DNA from: Candidatus Neomicrothrix sp. UBA6944
GTDB lineage: Bacteria; Actinomycetota; Acidimicrobiia; Acidimicrobiales; Poriferisodalaceae
NCBI GenBank assembly: GCA_002448715.1
Contig: DJZU01000049.1
Span: forward strand, 1 to 5,143
Length of the DNA stretch: 5,143 bases
Reading direction: 5' to 3'
The notes under the pieces were generated by a model. It made no database searches and was not told the origin of the DNA. It saw only the letters and a list, made by a program, of their open reading frames with translations. Numbering within the stretch: the first letter of the stretch is position 1; the number at the start of each line of letters is the position of its first letter. The position numbers and the translations under genes are program-made. This document shows positions 1 through 5,143 of the stretch, one piece after another.

Positions 1-6
1 TCCTCC
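1..6 (-). promoter_or_regulatory. Possible ribosome binding site of a gene beyond the left edge
   Basis: On the minus strand, GGAGGA lies directly after the TAG stop of the MaoC-like gene and runs up to the window edge. This is a near-perfect Shine-Dalgarno sequence. It would fit a co-transcribed minus-strand gene starting a few bases outside the window. The start codon is not visible, so this is inference. Confidence 0.45.
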
Positions 7-972
7 CTAAGGAGCAAACACAATGGGCGTCCATACCAGGATGTCACTATCAGCAGATCCATGCTCGTTCATAGTGGTACCGCGAATTTCGAATCGCATG
101 AGTCGCCCGCCAGCGACGGGAAAGATTTCCTTCAGTTCGTGCCGAAATTCGAGTAGGTCGCCTTCAAACGCAGGTCCTATGTGGTCGCATCCGTCCCACG
201 CGACGATCGTGGCGCTGCCTGGGAGCATGCGACTCAAAGAGGCTTGGGCAAGGCCTTGCACGTGTCCTCCGTAGACGAGACGTTGACCGTAGATACTTGC
301 GGAAGCATCCCTGTGAACGAATGCTTGATTAAATGTCATTCGAGCTAGCGAAGGAGCTAGGTCAACATGGTCTCTCATGGCGTCAGTCACTGTTTCTCCT
401 GGTTCCCACGGAGTTACCGACATACCGGAGAGATCCCAGTCGGGAACCAACGCGGCAAGATCTTCGAGCGGCGCGGGGTCTGACGGGCCAGGAATGTCAG
501 ACATATGACCCGGTGAACCTGACCTGCTAGCCACTAGCGCACATCTCTCATACTGAACGGCCGGACGACCGTCCCCTGAAGTTTCGATCCCTAGCCACAC
601 TTTTCCTCGATGTTGATCTTCTTTTGGTTTGGCGTCAGATAATCCGAGAACCTTCGTAGTTGTCGTGAGCGTTTCGCCTATTTCGACCGGCCTCAAAATC
701 CGCACAGAGCGGTAGTAAAGATTGGCGATGGCCTTTCGCGTAGCGTTGGTTGTCTGACCGATAGCGAATTGCATGACTAAACCCGGGTTCACGAGTTGGT
801 TAGGCGAACCGCTAATGCTTCGGTACGCATCGCGATCGGCGGATGCGAAATGTTGATCACCGGTGATCATTCGGTAGGCGACGTTGTCTGCCTCGGTCAT
901 AGTTACCGCGGGTAACGGTGGAATCATCATGTCGATCTCGAAGTCGTCGTAATAGGGGCCGTCGTTACTCAC
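7..972 (-). CDS. MaoC-like double hot-dog acyl-CoA hydratase/dehydratase
   Basis: This 321-residue protein probably adds water to, or removes it from, a CoA thioester in the cytoplasm. Two hot-dog halves are visible. The first (about residues 10-150) has ITGDQHFASAD (36-46), resembling the hydratase-2 loop but without the usual spacing from Asp to His. The second (about 185-320) has TFNQAFVHRD (213-222) and YGQRLVYGGH (228-237). The Asn-x4-His pattern there resembles the catalytic segment of mesaconyl/itaconyl-CoA-hydratase-like and HTD2-like proteins, so the C-terminal half is probably the active one. The length fits double hot-dog members. The start is GTG, chosen because AGGAG sits six bases upstream. 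A terminator and a plus-strand small gene separate it from the CoA-transferase/oxidoreductase pair, so it has its own transcript, perhaps continuing past the left edge. The family is fairly certain; the substrate is unknown. Confidence 0.85.
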   Translation of the reverse strand: MSNDGPYYDDFEIDMMIPPLPAVTMTEADNVAYRMITGDQHFASADRDAYRSISGSPNQLVNPGLVMQFAIGQTTNATRKAIANLYYRSVRILRPVEIGETLTTTTKVLGLSDAKPKEDQHRGKVWLGIETSGDGRPAVQYERCALVASRSGSPGHMSDIPGPSDPAPLEDLAALVPDWDLSGMSVTPWEPGETVTDAMRDHVDLAPSLARMTFNQAFVHRDASASIYGQRLVYGGHVQGLAQASLSRMLPGSATIVAWDGCDHIGPAFEGDLLEFRHELKEIFPVAGGRLMRFEIRGTTMNEHGSADSDILVWTPIVFAP

Positions 973-978
973 GGGTTT

Positions 979-983
979 CTCCT
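979..983 (-). promoter_or_regulatory. Shine-Dalgarno site of the MaoC-like gene
   Basis: AGGAG on the minus strand stands six bases before the GTG at 972-970. It is the strongest ribosome-binding signal for any gene start in the window and decides the non-ATG start of the MaoC-like gene. Confidence 0.7.
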
Positions 984-1036
984 GCTTAGCGTTAGCTAAT
1001 GGATGAGCTTCTTAGCGAACCTCATCTCCATTTGGT

Positions 1037-1063
1037 ATTGGTTGTTTCATCTATCTGACCAAT
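1037..1063. repeat. Inverted repeat upstream of the MaoC-like gene
   Basis: ATTGGT at 1037-1042 is matched by ACCAAT at 1058-1063 with a 15-base spacer. A second, outer pair TTGG/CCAA flanks it asymmetrically (TTGGTA at 1032-1037, TACCAA at 1068-1073). It lies about 65-100 bases upstream of the MaoC-like start, a plausible place for a dimeric repressor. The arms are short and could arise by chance. Confidence 0.3.
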
Positions 1064-1188
1064 GTTTTACCAAGAACCTGCCCTGCGCGATGGTAAGAGA
1101 GGTGACATAACCGAAGTCCACCGTTAGTTGCAGTCGAGGCGAGTATTAGCCTTAAAACTGACTTCGAAGAACTTTGAACAATGTGAAG

Positions 1189-1212
1189 GTTTAGCAAAAG
1201 TTTTTTGCAAAC
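1189..1212. repeat. A/T-rich hairpin upstream of the small gene
   Basis: GTTT-A-GCAAAA is followed by a GTT loop and TTTTGCAAAC. The arms pair over ten bases with one bulged A. No T-run follows on either strand, so it does not look like a terminator. It could be in the leader of the small gene at 1266-1433 or part of its promoter region. Its function is unknown. Confidence 0.3.
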
Positions 1213-1265
1213 GGAGAAGCTGCTGGTACAAAGAAATCTGAACAAAAGAAAGCAGAAAGAAGAAA

Positions 1266-1433
1266 ATGAAATTCCCACACCACGCAAGTGGTCGGGTTCG
1301 GTCATATCGAAGCAACTACACCTGCACGTCGTGCCGCACTTCTATCCACTGGGACGGCACAGTAAAGGCATACGTTTCCGACGACCAACTAACCGAAGTT
1401 TGCGTAGAGTCAAAAACAGGTCATAGCTGTTAG
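1266..1433 (+). CDS. Small cysteine-containing protein, possible zinc ribbon
   Basis: This is an unrecognised 55-residue reading frame. It starts at ATG behind a purine-rich stretch (AGAAAGAAG) that may act as a weak ribosome binding site, and ends in TAG 25 bases before a strong terminator. The N-terminal part is basic (His, Arg, Lys). YTCTSC at 18-23 gives a CxxC knuckle, and two more cysteines at 46 and 55 plus His53 could complete a metal site. No signal peptide or membrane segment is seen. Support for coding comes from the preference for C over T at many two-fold third positions, the cysteine arrangement and the fitting terminator. A zinc-binding or regulatory role would be inference. 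The gene is short enough for automated annotation to miss, and chance is not excluded. Confidence 0.55.
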   Translation: MKFPHHASGRVRSYRSNYTCTSCRTSIHWDGTVKAYVSDDQLTEVCVESKTGHSC

Positions 1434-1458
1434 ATCAAAATAAATTCAGCGATGAGAA

Positions 1459-1500
1459 AAGAGACTTCCGCGGTGAAAGCGGAGGTCTCTTCTGATTTTT
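1459..1500. terminator. Strong intrinsic terminator, probably bidirectional
   Basis: A 13-base-pair stem (1459-1471 with 1479-1491, one G-U pair in the plus-strand RNA) encloses the loop GGTGAAA. On the plus strand the T-run at 1496-1500 follows, ending the small-gene transcript. On the minus strand the AAAA at 1457-1460 gives a U-run, so the same hairpin can also end the minus-strand transcript coming from the oxidoreductase gene. Its position between convergent genes fits this double use. Confidence 0.85.
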
Positions 1501-1581
1501 CTCGTCAAGGTTCTATGCGCGTTTCCGTGAACGATCTGGGCATTGCTGTTGAATAAAGGTTTCTCTTGGAAGCTCCCACCA

Positions 1582-1622
1582 GGTCAAAGTGCTACGTAGA
1601 GGACTTTGCCCCTTTTCTTTTT
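1582..1622 (+). terminator. Possible weak second terminator
   Basis: GGTCAAAGT at 1582-1590 pairs with ACTTTGCC at 1603-1610, leaving one bulged T and a 12-base loop. A T-rich tail (TTTTCTTTTT) follows on the plus strand. The stem is A/T-rich and the loop large, so it is much weaker than the hairpin at 1459-1491. It may be a back-up terminator that protects the oxidoreductase gene from antisense read-through. Confidence 0.3.
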
Positions 1623-1648
1623 GAGCAACTATCGAGAGCGGTACCTAA

Positions 1649-2683
1649 TTAGGTTTCAAGTTTCGCTCGAAGTTTCGGAATGACGTCTTGAGCAAATTTT
1701 GTTAGTGAGTCGTTCATAATTGAAGGCGCTAAGCCTGGAGGGCCTCCCCAAGTCACCAAATCAGTGATGCCATGATCAACCATCAGTTGCTCTAGCTCCG
1801 CCACGCAGTGATCTGCAGAGCCGACAGTCCAAGCGAGGGGATTCAGAGGAATTTGAGGCCTCGCTTCTCTTGGCCCTGACCTGTCAGGTACCTCCGATTT
1901 ATGATCGCGACTTGCCTTAATCAATCCAACGTAGACGTCCCGCCGGTACTGTTCCGCAGCCGCTATAGGGGCCCATTCTCTTTCTGCATCGTCGGTAACA
2001 AAAACCCCTCTGATCAAACCGACGCGCCGATCGCTTACATCTCCTGCGGCTTCTTTCCAGGGATCGATTGTCAAGTGTTTCGGTCCCTGAGGCAGTAAAT
2101 GAGTGCCAAATTGTGCTGCCCGGATAGCACCAGCTGGGCTGGTAGCGGCCAGCCAGAGCGGAGGTCCACCCTGTTGAACCGGGTCTGGGGTAACCCGAAG
2201 GTCGGAAAATCTGTAGCGCTTACCTTCAAAGCTAAATGCCTCTCGGCTCCACGCGAGCTGGAGAACCTTTAATGCCTCTTCAGTAAGCGACACCCGTCGA
2301 CTTATTGGGATATCGAAACCTTGGAACTCATGTGTTGCATAACCCATCCCGGCCCCAAGTTCCATTCGCCCGTTGGAAATGTTGTCAAGAATCGCGAGGT
2401 CTTCGGCGAGACGAACGGGATGACGGAAAGGCAGAAGACAGATGTCGGTTGAAAATCTCATGTGAGTCGTTCTGGAAGCTGCCGCAGCGGCAACTGGAAC
2501 GAAATTAGGTAAGTAGCCGTCGTCGATGAAGTGATGCTCGGTAAACCAACAGAGCTCCATTCTTAGAGACTCAGCTAATTCGATTTGCTCGAACGTTTCT
2601 GCGTATACCTGGGGCATCGTGATGTCGCTCCCAGGTGGACAGCGGAAGTCGTGGACGATGCCGAAGCGTAAGGGTGGAGTCAT
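1649..2683 (-). CDS. LLM-class (luciferase-like) flavin-dependent oxidoreductase
   Basis: This 344-residue TIM-barrel enzyme of the bacterial luciferase-like family uses reduced FMN or F420 to oxidise or reduce a small organic substrate in the cytoplasm. Family marks are the first strand LRFGIVHDFR (5-14), the WFTEHHF segment (46-52), LLPFRHPVRLAED (83-95) and NGRMELGAGMGY (104-115). The length is usual. The ATG start agrees with where the family begins, although no clear Shine-Dalgarno precedes it. It follows the CoA-transferase gene by 78 bases on the same strand, so both probably share a transcript that ends at the 1459-1491 terminator. Members act as alkanal or alkane monooxygenases, F420-dependent dehydrogenases and in catabolism of sulfonates, terpenes or other organics. 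Sequence alone does not choose among these or between FMN and F420. Confidence 0.9.
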   Translation of the reverse strand: MTPPLRFGIVHDFRCPPGSDITMPQVYAETFEQIELAESLRMELCWFTEHHFIDDGYLPNFVPVAAAAASRTTHMRFSTDICLLPFRHPVRLAEDLAILDNISNGRMELGAGMGYATHEFQGFDIPISRRVSLTEEALKVLQLAWSREAFSFEGKRYRFSDLRVTPDPVQQGGPPLWLAATSPAGAIRAAQFGTHLLPQGPKHLTIDPWKEAAGDVSDRRVGLIRGVFVTDDAEREWAPIAAAEQYRRDVYVGLIKASRDHKSEVPDRSGPREARPQIPLNPLAWTVGSADHCVAELEQLMVDHGITDLVTWGGPPGLAPSIMNDSLTKFAQDVIPKLRAKLET

Positions 2684-2726
2684 GAAAGCAAGTTAATTGG
2701 AGGTAATAGTGAGCGCTGAAATAGTT

Positions 2727-2748
2727 CCCCCGAGTGGCTTATCGGGAG
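2727..2748 (-). repeat. Hairpin between CoA-transferase and oxidoreductase genes
   Basis: In minus-strand RNA, CUCCCGA (2748-2742) can pair with UCGGGGG (2733-2727) around an eight-base loop, seven pairs with one G-U. No U-run follows, so it is not a normal intrinsic terminator. It lies between two probably co-transcribed genes and could affect processing or relative expression. It may also be fortuitous. Confidence 0.35.
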
Positions 2749-2761
2749 GAGCTTGGTTTCG

Positions 2762-4018
2762 TCAGGTGGCACCTTCAAACAAAATCCCTGCGTTTTTTAA
2801 TTCCTCGACTTGCTCGGTGCTGTACCCAAGTTTCGTCATCAAGATGTCGGAGTTGTGTTCACCGAGGAGAGGAGCCACCAGTTCTGGTAGCTGATCATTG
2901 GTGCTGAACTTCCATGGGAATCCGGGAATTGGAACCGATCCGTGGATTGGGTCCTCAACCCACCTCACCATTTCTCGAGCGTTGAAGTGAGGGTGATCAA
3001 TAGCATCTAGGGGGCTTAGTACTGGGCTTGCTGGAACCCGGTACTCCTCAAGGTGTTCGAGTAAGGCTTCGTCCGTATCAAAGGTGGACATCCAATCTTC
3101 AATGATGGGAATGAGCTCATTTTGTCGCTTGGCGCGATCGGATATATCGGCGTAACGAGGATCAGTTACTAGATCAATCCGGTCCATAGCTCGGCAAACG
3201 TTTTCCCACTGGAAATCTAGGGCCAGTAGCGCTAGATGGTTCTGTGGACCCTGAAACAATCCGACTGGGAATACCAATTGATGATGTCGTCCCATCCGTT
3301 CGGGCACGAATTCTCCATCGCTTAAATGCCAAGCTTGAAGGGCGATTTCGTGATGATGGAACATGCAGTCAACCATTGCGAGGTCCAGAAATTGTCCTTG
3401 TCCAGTTTTTTCTCTGTGGAACAGCGCATATCCCAGTCCGGCGAAGCCGTGCACAGCGGCGTTATTGTCGGCTATGGCGCTCCATACCACTCCCGGTGGT
3501 CCATCGGGAGATCCGGTCATGTGCATGAGACCGGATGCTGCCTGGGCAATAAAGTCGAATCCTGGCTTGTTGGCCCAGGGCCCGGTCCGACCAAAAGCCG
3601 ACACTGAGAGGTAGATGACGCTGGGGTTGCGAGTTCGAATTGATTCGTAATCAAGTCCACGGCTTCGCAGAGTCTCGGCGGTTCCGAAGTTTTCCAAGAC
3701 CACGTCTGCTTTAGCGGCGAGGTCTCTGGCGATTTCTAGAGCTTCTTCCCGTTCCCAGTTGAGAGCGAGACTTTTCTTCCCTCGGTTGTGCTGAATGAAA
3801 AAGCCGCTCCGTTGATCTTTCAAAATTGGGAGAAGGCGTCCTCCGTCCCCTACGGGGCCTATCTCCACCTTGGTGATGTCGGCACCCAATTCTGCCAGCA
3901 TCCGGCTCACGCCTGCGCCAGCTAGGTATTGACTGAAATCGACTACATGGATGCCTTCTAGCATCAGATCTGGTGCTTCTTGGGCCACTATTACCCCCCC
4001 CGGCAAGCCTTGTGCCAA
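2762..4018 (-). CDS. CaiB/BaiF family (class III) CoA-transferase
   Basis: The enzyme moves CoA between an acyl-CoA and a carboxylic acid through an aspartyl-CoA thioester. From the widest start it has 418 residues, usual for the family. Visible marks are the N-terminal core LEGIHVVDFSQYLAGAG (20-36), GADITKVE (45-52), NRGKKSLAL (78-86), VLENF (107-111), SAFGRTGPW (140-148) and GFDFIAQAASGLM (153-165). The likely nucleophile is Asp217 in LDLAMVDCMF (211-220). The start is uncertain: the widest is TTG at 4018, with alternatives GTG at 3988 (behind a run of eight G) and ATG at 3964, two residues before the conserved LEGI block. The oxidoreductase gene follows by 78 bases, probably in one operon. 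It resembles general formyl-, carnitine- or mesaconyl-type transferases; the substrate cannot be assigned. Confidence 0.9.
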   Translation of the reverse strand: MAQGLPGGVIVAQEAPDLMLEGIHVVDFSQYLAGAGVSRMLAELGADITKVEIGPVGDGGRLLPILKDQRSGFFIQHNRGKKSLALNWEREEALEIARDLAAKADVVLENFGTAETLRSRGLDYESIRTRNPSVIYLSVSAFGRTGPWANKPGFDFIAQAASGLMHMTGSPDGPPGVVWSAIADNNAAVHGFAGLGYALFHREKTGQGQFLDLAMVDCMFHHHEIALQAWHLSDGEFVPERMGRHHQLVFPVGLFQGPQNHLALLALDFQWENVCRAMDRIDLVTDPRYADISDRAKRQNELIPIIEDWMSTFDTDEALLEHLEEYRVPASPVLSPLDAIDHPHFNAREMVRWVEDPIHGSVPIPGFPWKFSTNDQLPELVAPLLGEHNSDILMTKLGYSTEQVEELKNAGILFEGAT

Positions 4019-4110
4019 AGCTAGTTTGGGTAAAGCGTGGCATGACGAGTGATATCTATAACGTGGTTAAGTGAACGAGTTCAGCTAACAAACTTGAAAG
4101 CACGAAACTA
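4019..4110. promoter_or_regulatory. Divergent promoter region
   Basis: This 92-base gap separates the diverging CoA-transferase and DUF2237 genes and must hold both promoters. The core GATATCTATAAC at 4051-4062 contains TATAAC as a possible -10 box for the plus strand (4057-4062). On the minus strand it reads TATAGA within TATAGATATC (about 4053-4058 for the hexamer). The two possible -10 boxes therefore lie next to or over each other. No good -35 box is seen at standard spacing in either direction. Assignment is by inspection only. Confidence 0.4.
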
Positions 4111-4488
4111 ATGGCAACGAATGTTTTGGGTACCGATCTAGAAGAATGCAGCAGAGATCCCCTTACCGGGTATTACAGAGACGGATGCTGCAACACCGGC
4201 CCCGGTGACATGGGAGTTCACACGGTTTGTGCCGTGGTAACCGACCAATTCTTGGAATTCTCAAAAAGTGTTGGCAATGACCTAAGTACACCCAATCCAG
4301 AAGCGGGCTTCGCTGGGCTCAAAGACGGAGACTCATGGTGTCTTTGTGCCCCGCGGTGGCAGGAAGCCTTTGAGGCGGGAGCAGCGCCGAAGGTCCACTT
4401 GGAAGCGACCCACCTATCCACCCTGGAATGGGCGACCTTAGCTGACCTCCAAGCTCACGCTGTCGACGGCGGTTTAGAATCAACATGA
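4111..4488 (+). CDS. DUF2237 family protein
   Basis: This 125-residue cytoplasmic protein belongs to the conserved DUF2237 family, whose biochemical role is not established. The family pattern covers the whole length: NVLGTDLEECSRDPLTGYYR (4-23), DGCCNTGPGDMGVHTVCAVV (24-43), FLEFSKSVGNDLSTP (47-61), FAGLKDGDSWCLCAPRW (67-83) and LEATHLSTLEW (97-107). Six cysteines (13, 26, 27, 40, 77, 79) sit in these blocks, suggesting a metal site or redox chemistry, which is inference. The ATG start has only a weak upstream GAAAG. The stop TGA overlaps the next start as ATGA, so the downstream selenoprotein gene is probably translationally coupled. No signal peptide or membrane segment is seen. Confidence 0.93.
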   Translation: MATNVLGTDLEECSRDPLTGYYRDGCCNTGPGDMGVHTVCAVVTDQFLEFSKSVGNDLSTPNPEAGFAGLKDGDSWCLCAPRWQEAFEAGAAPKVHLEATHLSTLEWATLADLQAHAVDGGLEST

Positions 4489-5132
4489 TGTCTCCTGAAT
4501 CCGTGCAAATCACCGTTTGGTCCGATTACCTCTGACCTTGGTGTTGGGTTGGGGCGGTCCGTCTTGACGAGCTAAGCGAGCAGGAGGGCGATGCTATTGC
4601 CATTGACTGGAAGTCGTTCTTGTTGCGACCCCAACCTGAGCCAAGAAGCCTCGCTGAGTTCACCGAATACACAAAAAGTTGGGATCGGCCGGCAGGACTC
4701 GAACCTAAAGCTGAGTTCCGAAGCCCCTGGTCTGGCACCAGTTCACCTCCCTCGCACTCTCTGCCAGCAGCTATCGCAGGTAAGACGGCTGCTACGTTTG
4801 GCGAAGAAACCTGGCGTCGATATCACAAAAATCTTTTGCGGGCCTACTTTGTGGAGAATCGTGACGTTTCAAGTTCCGACGTACTGCTGCAACTTGCCCA
4901 CGAAGCAGATATCAACATAGATGTGTTTGAAGAGGTCCGAACGGCGAGCGAAGAAGACTTTGAGAAGCAGGTTTTCGCTGAGCACAACGAAGCTTTAAGT
5001 AGCGGCATCAATGGTGTGCCAGCGGTTGTCATCGATAACCGATTCTTAATCTCAGGCGCAGTTGAGGTGGAACAGTACCGAAAGGCTCTGGCTCACTATC
5101 GAGAAATTCGGGACAAAGAAAACAACGACTAG
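4485..5132 (+). CDS. FrnE-type DsbA family selenoprotein, Sec-Pro-Trp-Cys active site (TGA read as Sec)
   Basis: Read through one in-frame TGA (4533-4535), this gives 215 residues, the usual length for cytoplasmic FrnE/DsbA-like thiol oxidoreductases. The thioredoxin-fold start VQITVWSDYL (7-16) leads to Sec17-Pro18-Trp19-Cys20 and then WVGAVRL. The TGA falls exactly on the first cysteine of the CPWC motif; Cys20 is the only cysteine. The helical insert includes SPWSGTSSPPSHSLPA and LLRAYFVENRDVS, typical of FrnE relatives, and GVPAVVIDNRFLISGA near the C terminus holds the cis-proline loop. The start overlaps the DUF2237 stop as ATGA (a second ATG follows at once). A SECIS-like hairpin follows the TGA. 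TGA ends two neighbouring genes, so recoding must be local. Starting after the TGA (for example TTG at 4620) would give a protein lacking the active site. A nonsense mutation is the alternative, but the frame is otherwise intact. Confidence 0.88.
4533..4535 (+). other. In-frame TGA, predicted selenocysteine codon (Sec17)
   Basis: The codon lies between CTC (Leu16) and CCT (Pro18) in the reading frame that begins at 4485 and stays open to 5130. It replaces the attacking N-terminal cysteine of the CPWC redox motif, the position where selenocysteine is known to replace cysteine in thioredoxin-fold selenoproteins. The next three codons are Pro, Trp and Cys. Confidence 0.87.
4544..4575 (+). promoter_or_regulatory. 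Bacterial SECIS-like hairpin
   Basis: GTTGGGGCG (4548-4556) pairs with CGTCTTGAC (4560-4568), nine consecutive pairs of which four are G-U, capped by the three-base loop GUC. A lower stem TTGG (4544-4547) with CTAA (4572-4575) is possible with GAG bulged on the 3' side. The loop begins 21 bases after the TGA and starts with G followed by U, as in known bacterial SECIS elements such as that of E. coli fdhF, where the loop binds SelB. Folding was done by hand. Confidence 0.7.
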
Positions 5133-5143
5133 CTATTGCCCAC

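Larger units (their letters stand above)
973..1265. other. Intergenic region between divergent MaoC-like gene and small plus-strand gene
   Basis: About 290 bases lie between two divergently oriented starts. The stretch holds the MaoC-gene ribosome binding site at its left end, an inverted repeat at 1037-1063 and an A/T-rich hairpin at 1189-1212. It ends in a purine-rich run (about 1240-1265) leading into the small gene. Reading frames here on the minus strand are rich in Phe, Leu and Ser because they are complements of the A-rich run, and none resembles a known protein. No tRNA cloverleaf was recognised. Promoters for both flanking genes must lie here, but no -35/-10 pair is convincing. Confidence 0.5.

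Noticed and set aside
1051..1315. Two overlapping minus-strand reading frames
   Set aside because: Their composition (runs of Phe, Leu, Ser) is the complement of an A-rich leader, they have no recognisable domain or ribosome binding site, and they overlap the better supported small plus-strand gene.
1205..1426. Plus-strand 73-codon frame overlapping the small CxxC gene
   Set aside because: It starts within a Lys/Arg/Glu-rich translation of the purine-rich leader and has no motif. The frame at 1266-1433 has organised cysteines and a stop closer to the terminator.
973..1648. tRNA gene, CRISPR array or mobile element in the non-coding stretches
   Set aside because: I looked for a cloverleaf with a GTTC-type T-loop, regularly spaced repeats and terminal inverted repeats with target duplications, and saw none.
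3244..3614. Three overlapping plus-strand frames opposite the CoA-transferase
   Set aside because: They are antisense to highly conserved CaiB/BaiF blocks, overlap one another and carry no recognisable motif.
4485..4535. Organism-wide reassignment of UGA to Trp or Gly
   Set aside because: TGA is the natural stop of the CoA-transferase (2762-2764) and DUF2237 (4486-4488) genes at family-consistent lengths, and neither Trp nor Gly fits the cysteine position of the CPWC motif.
4591..4920. A 109-codon plus-strand frame inside the selenoprotein gene
   Set aside because: It runs in another frame across a clearly conserved FrnE-type domain and shows no family features.
4620..5132. A shorter gene starting at TTG 4620 and ignoring the upstream TGA
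   Set aside because: It would lack the first strand and the redox motif of the thioredoxin fold, while the codons before 4620 continue the family sequence without a break back to the ATG at 4485.

Overview
The window is bacterial DNA with short intergenic gaps, Shine-Dalgarno-type sites, GTG/TTG as well as ATG starts, and intrinsic terminators. The protein mix (CaiB/BaiF CoA-transferase, luciferase-like flavin-dependent oxidoreductase, double hot-dog MaoC hydratase, FrnE-type DsbA protein) suits a free-living heterotroph such as a Gram-positive actinobacterium or a marine Chloroflexota-type organism. No rRNA or other marker fixes the taxonomy, so this is only a suggestion.

Layout, left to right. 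Positions 7-972 (minus) encode a MaoC-like acyl-CoA hydratase, with a ribosome-binding-site-like GGAGGA beyond its stop that hints at another minus-strand gene off the left edge. Positions 973-1265 are non-coding and contain inverted repeats. Positions 1266-1433 (plus) hold a 55-codon cysteine-containing small gene that ends just before a strong two-way terminator (1459-1500). Positions 1649-2683 (minus) encode a luciferase-like oxidoreductase and 2762-4018 (minus) a CaiB/BaiF CoA-transferase. These two are probably co-transcribed. A divergent promoter region of about 90 bp follows. Positions 4111-4488 (plus) encode a DUF2237 protein, overlapped by four bases (ATGA) by the next gene at 4485-5132 (plus).

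The main result is that last gene. Read from its natural start it has an in-frame TGA at 4533-4535, exactly where DsbA/FrnE proteins carry the first cysteine of the Cys-Pro-Trp-Cys redox motif. The frame then stays open to 5132 with the full FrnE-type domain and cis-proline region. A hairpin with a GUC apical loop begins 12 nt after the TGA, as expected for a bacterial SECIS element. The best reading is a selenoprotein with a Sec-Pro-Trp-Cys active site. Ordinary gene calling would truncate it to a protein lacking its active site. TGA serves as a normal stop for the CoA-transferase and DUF2237 genes, so global UGA reassignment is unlikely.

The minus-strand genes look like acyl-CoA/organic acid catabolism (CoA transfer, oxygenation, hydration), but substrates cannot be read from sequence. 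The plus-strand pair looks like a cytoplasmic thiol/selenol redox module in which the oxidoreductase is translationally coupled to a cysteine-rich partner of unknown function.
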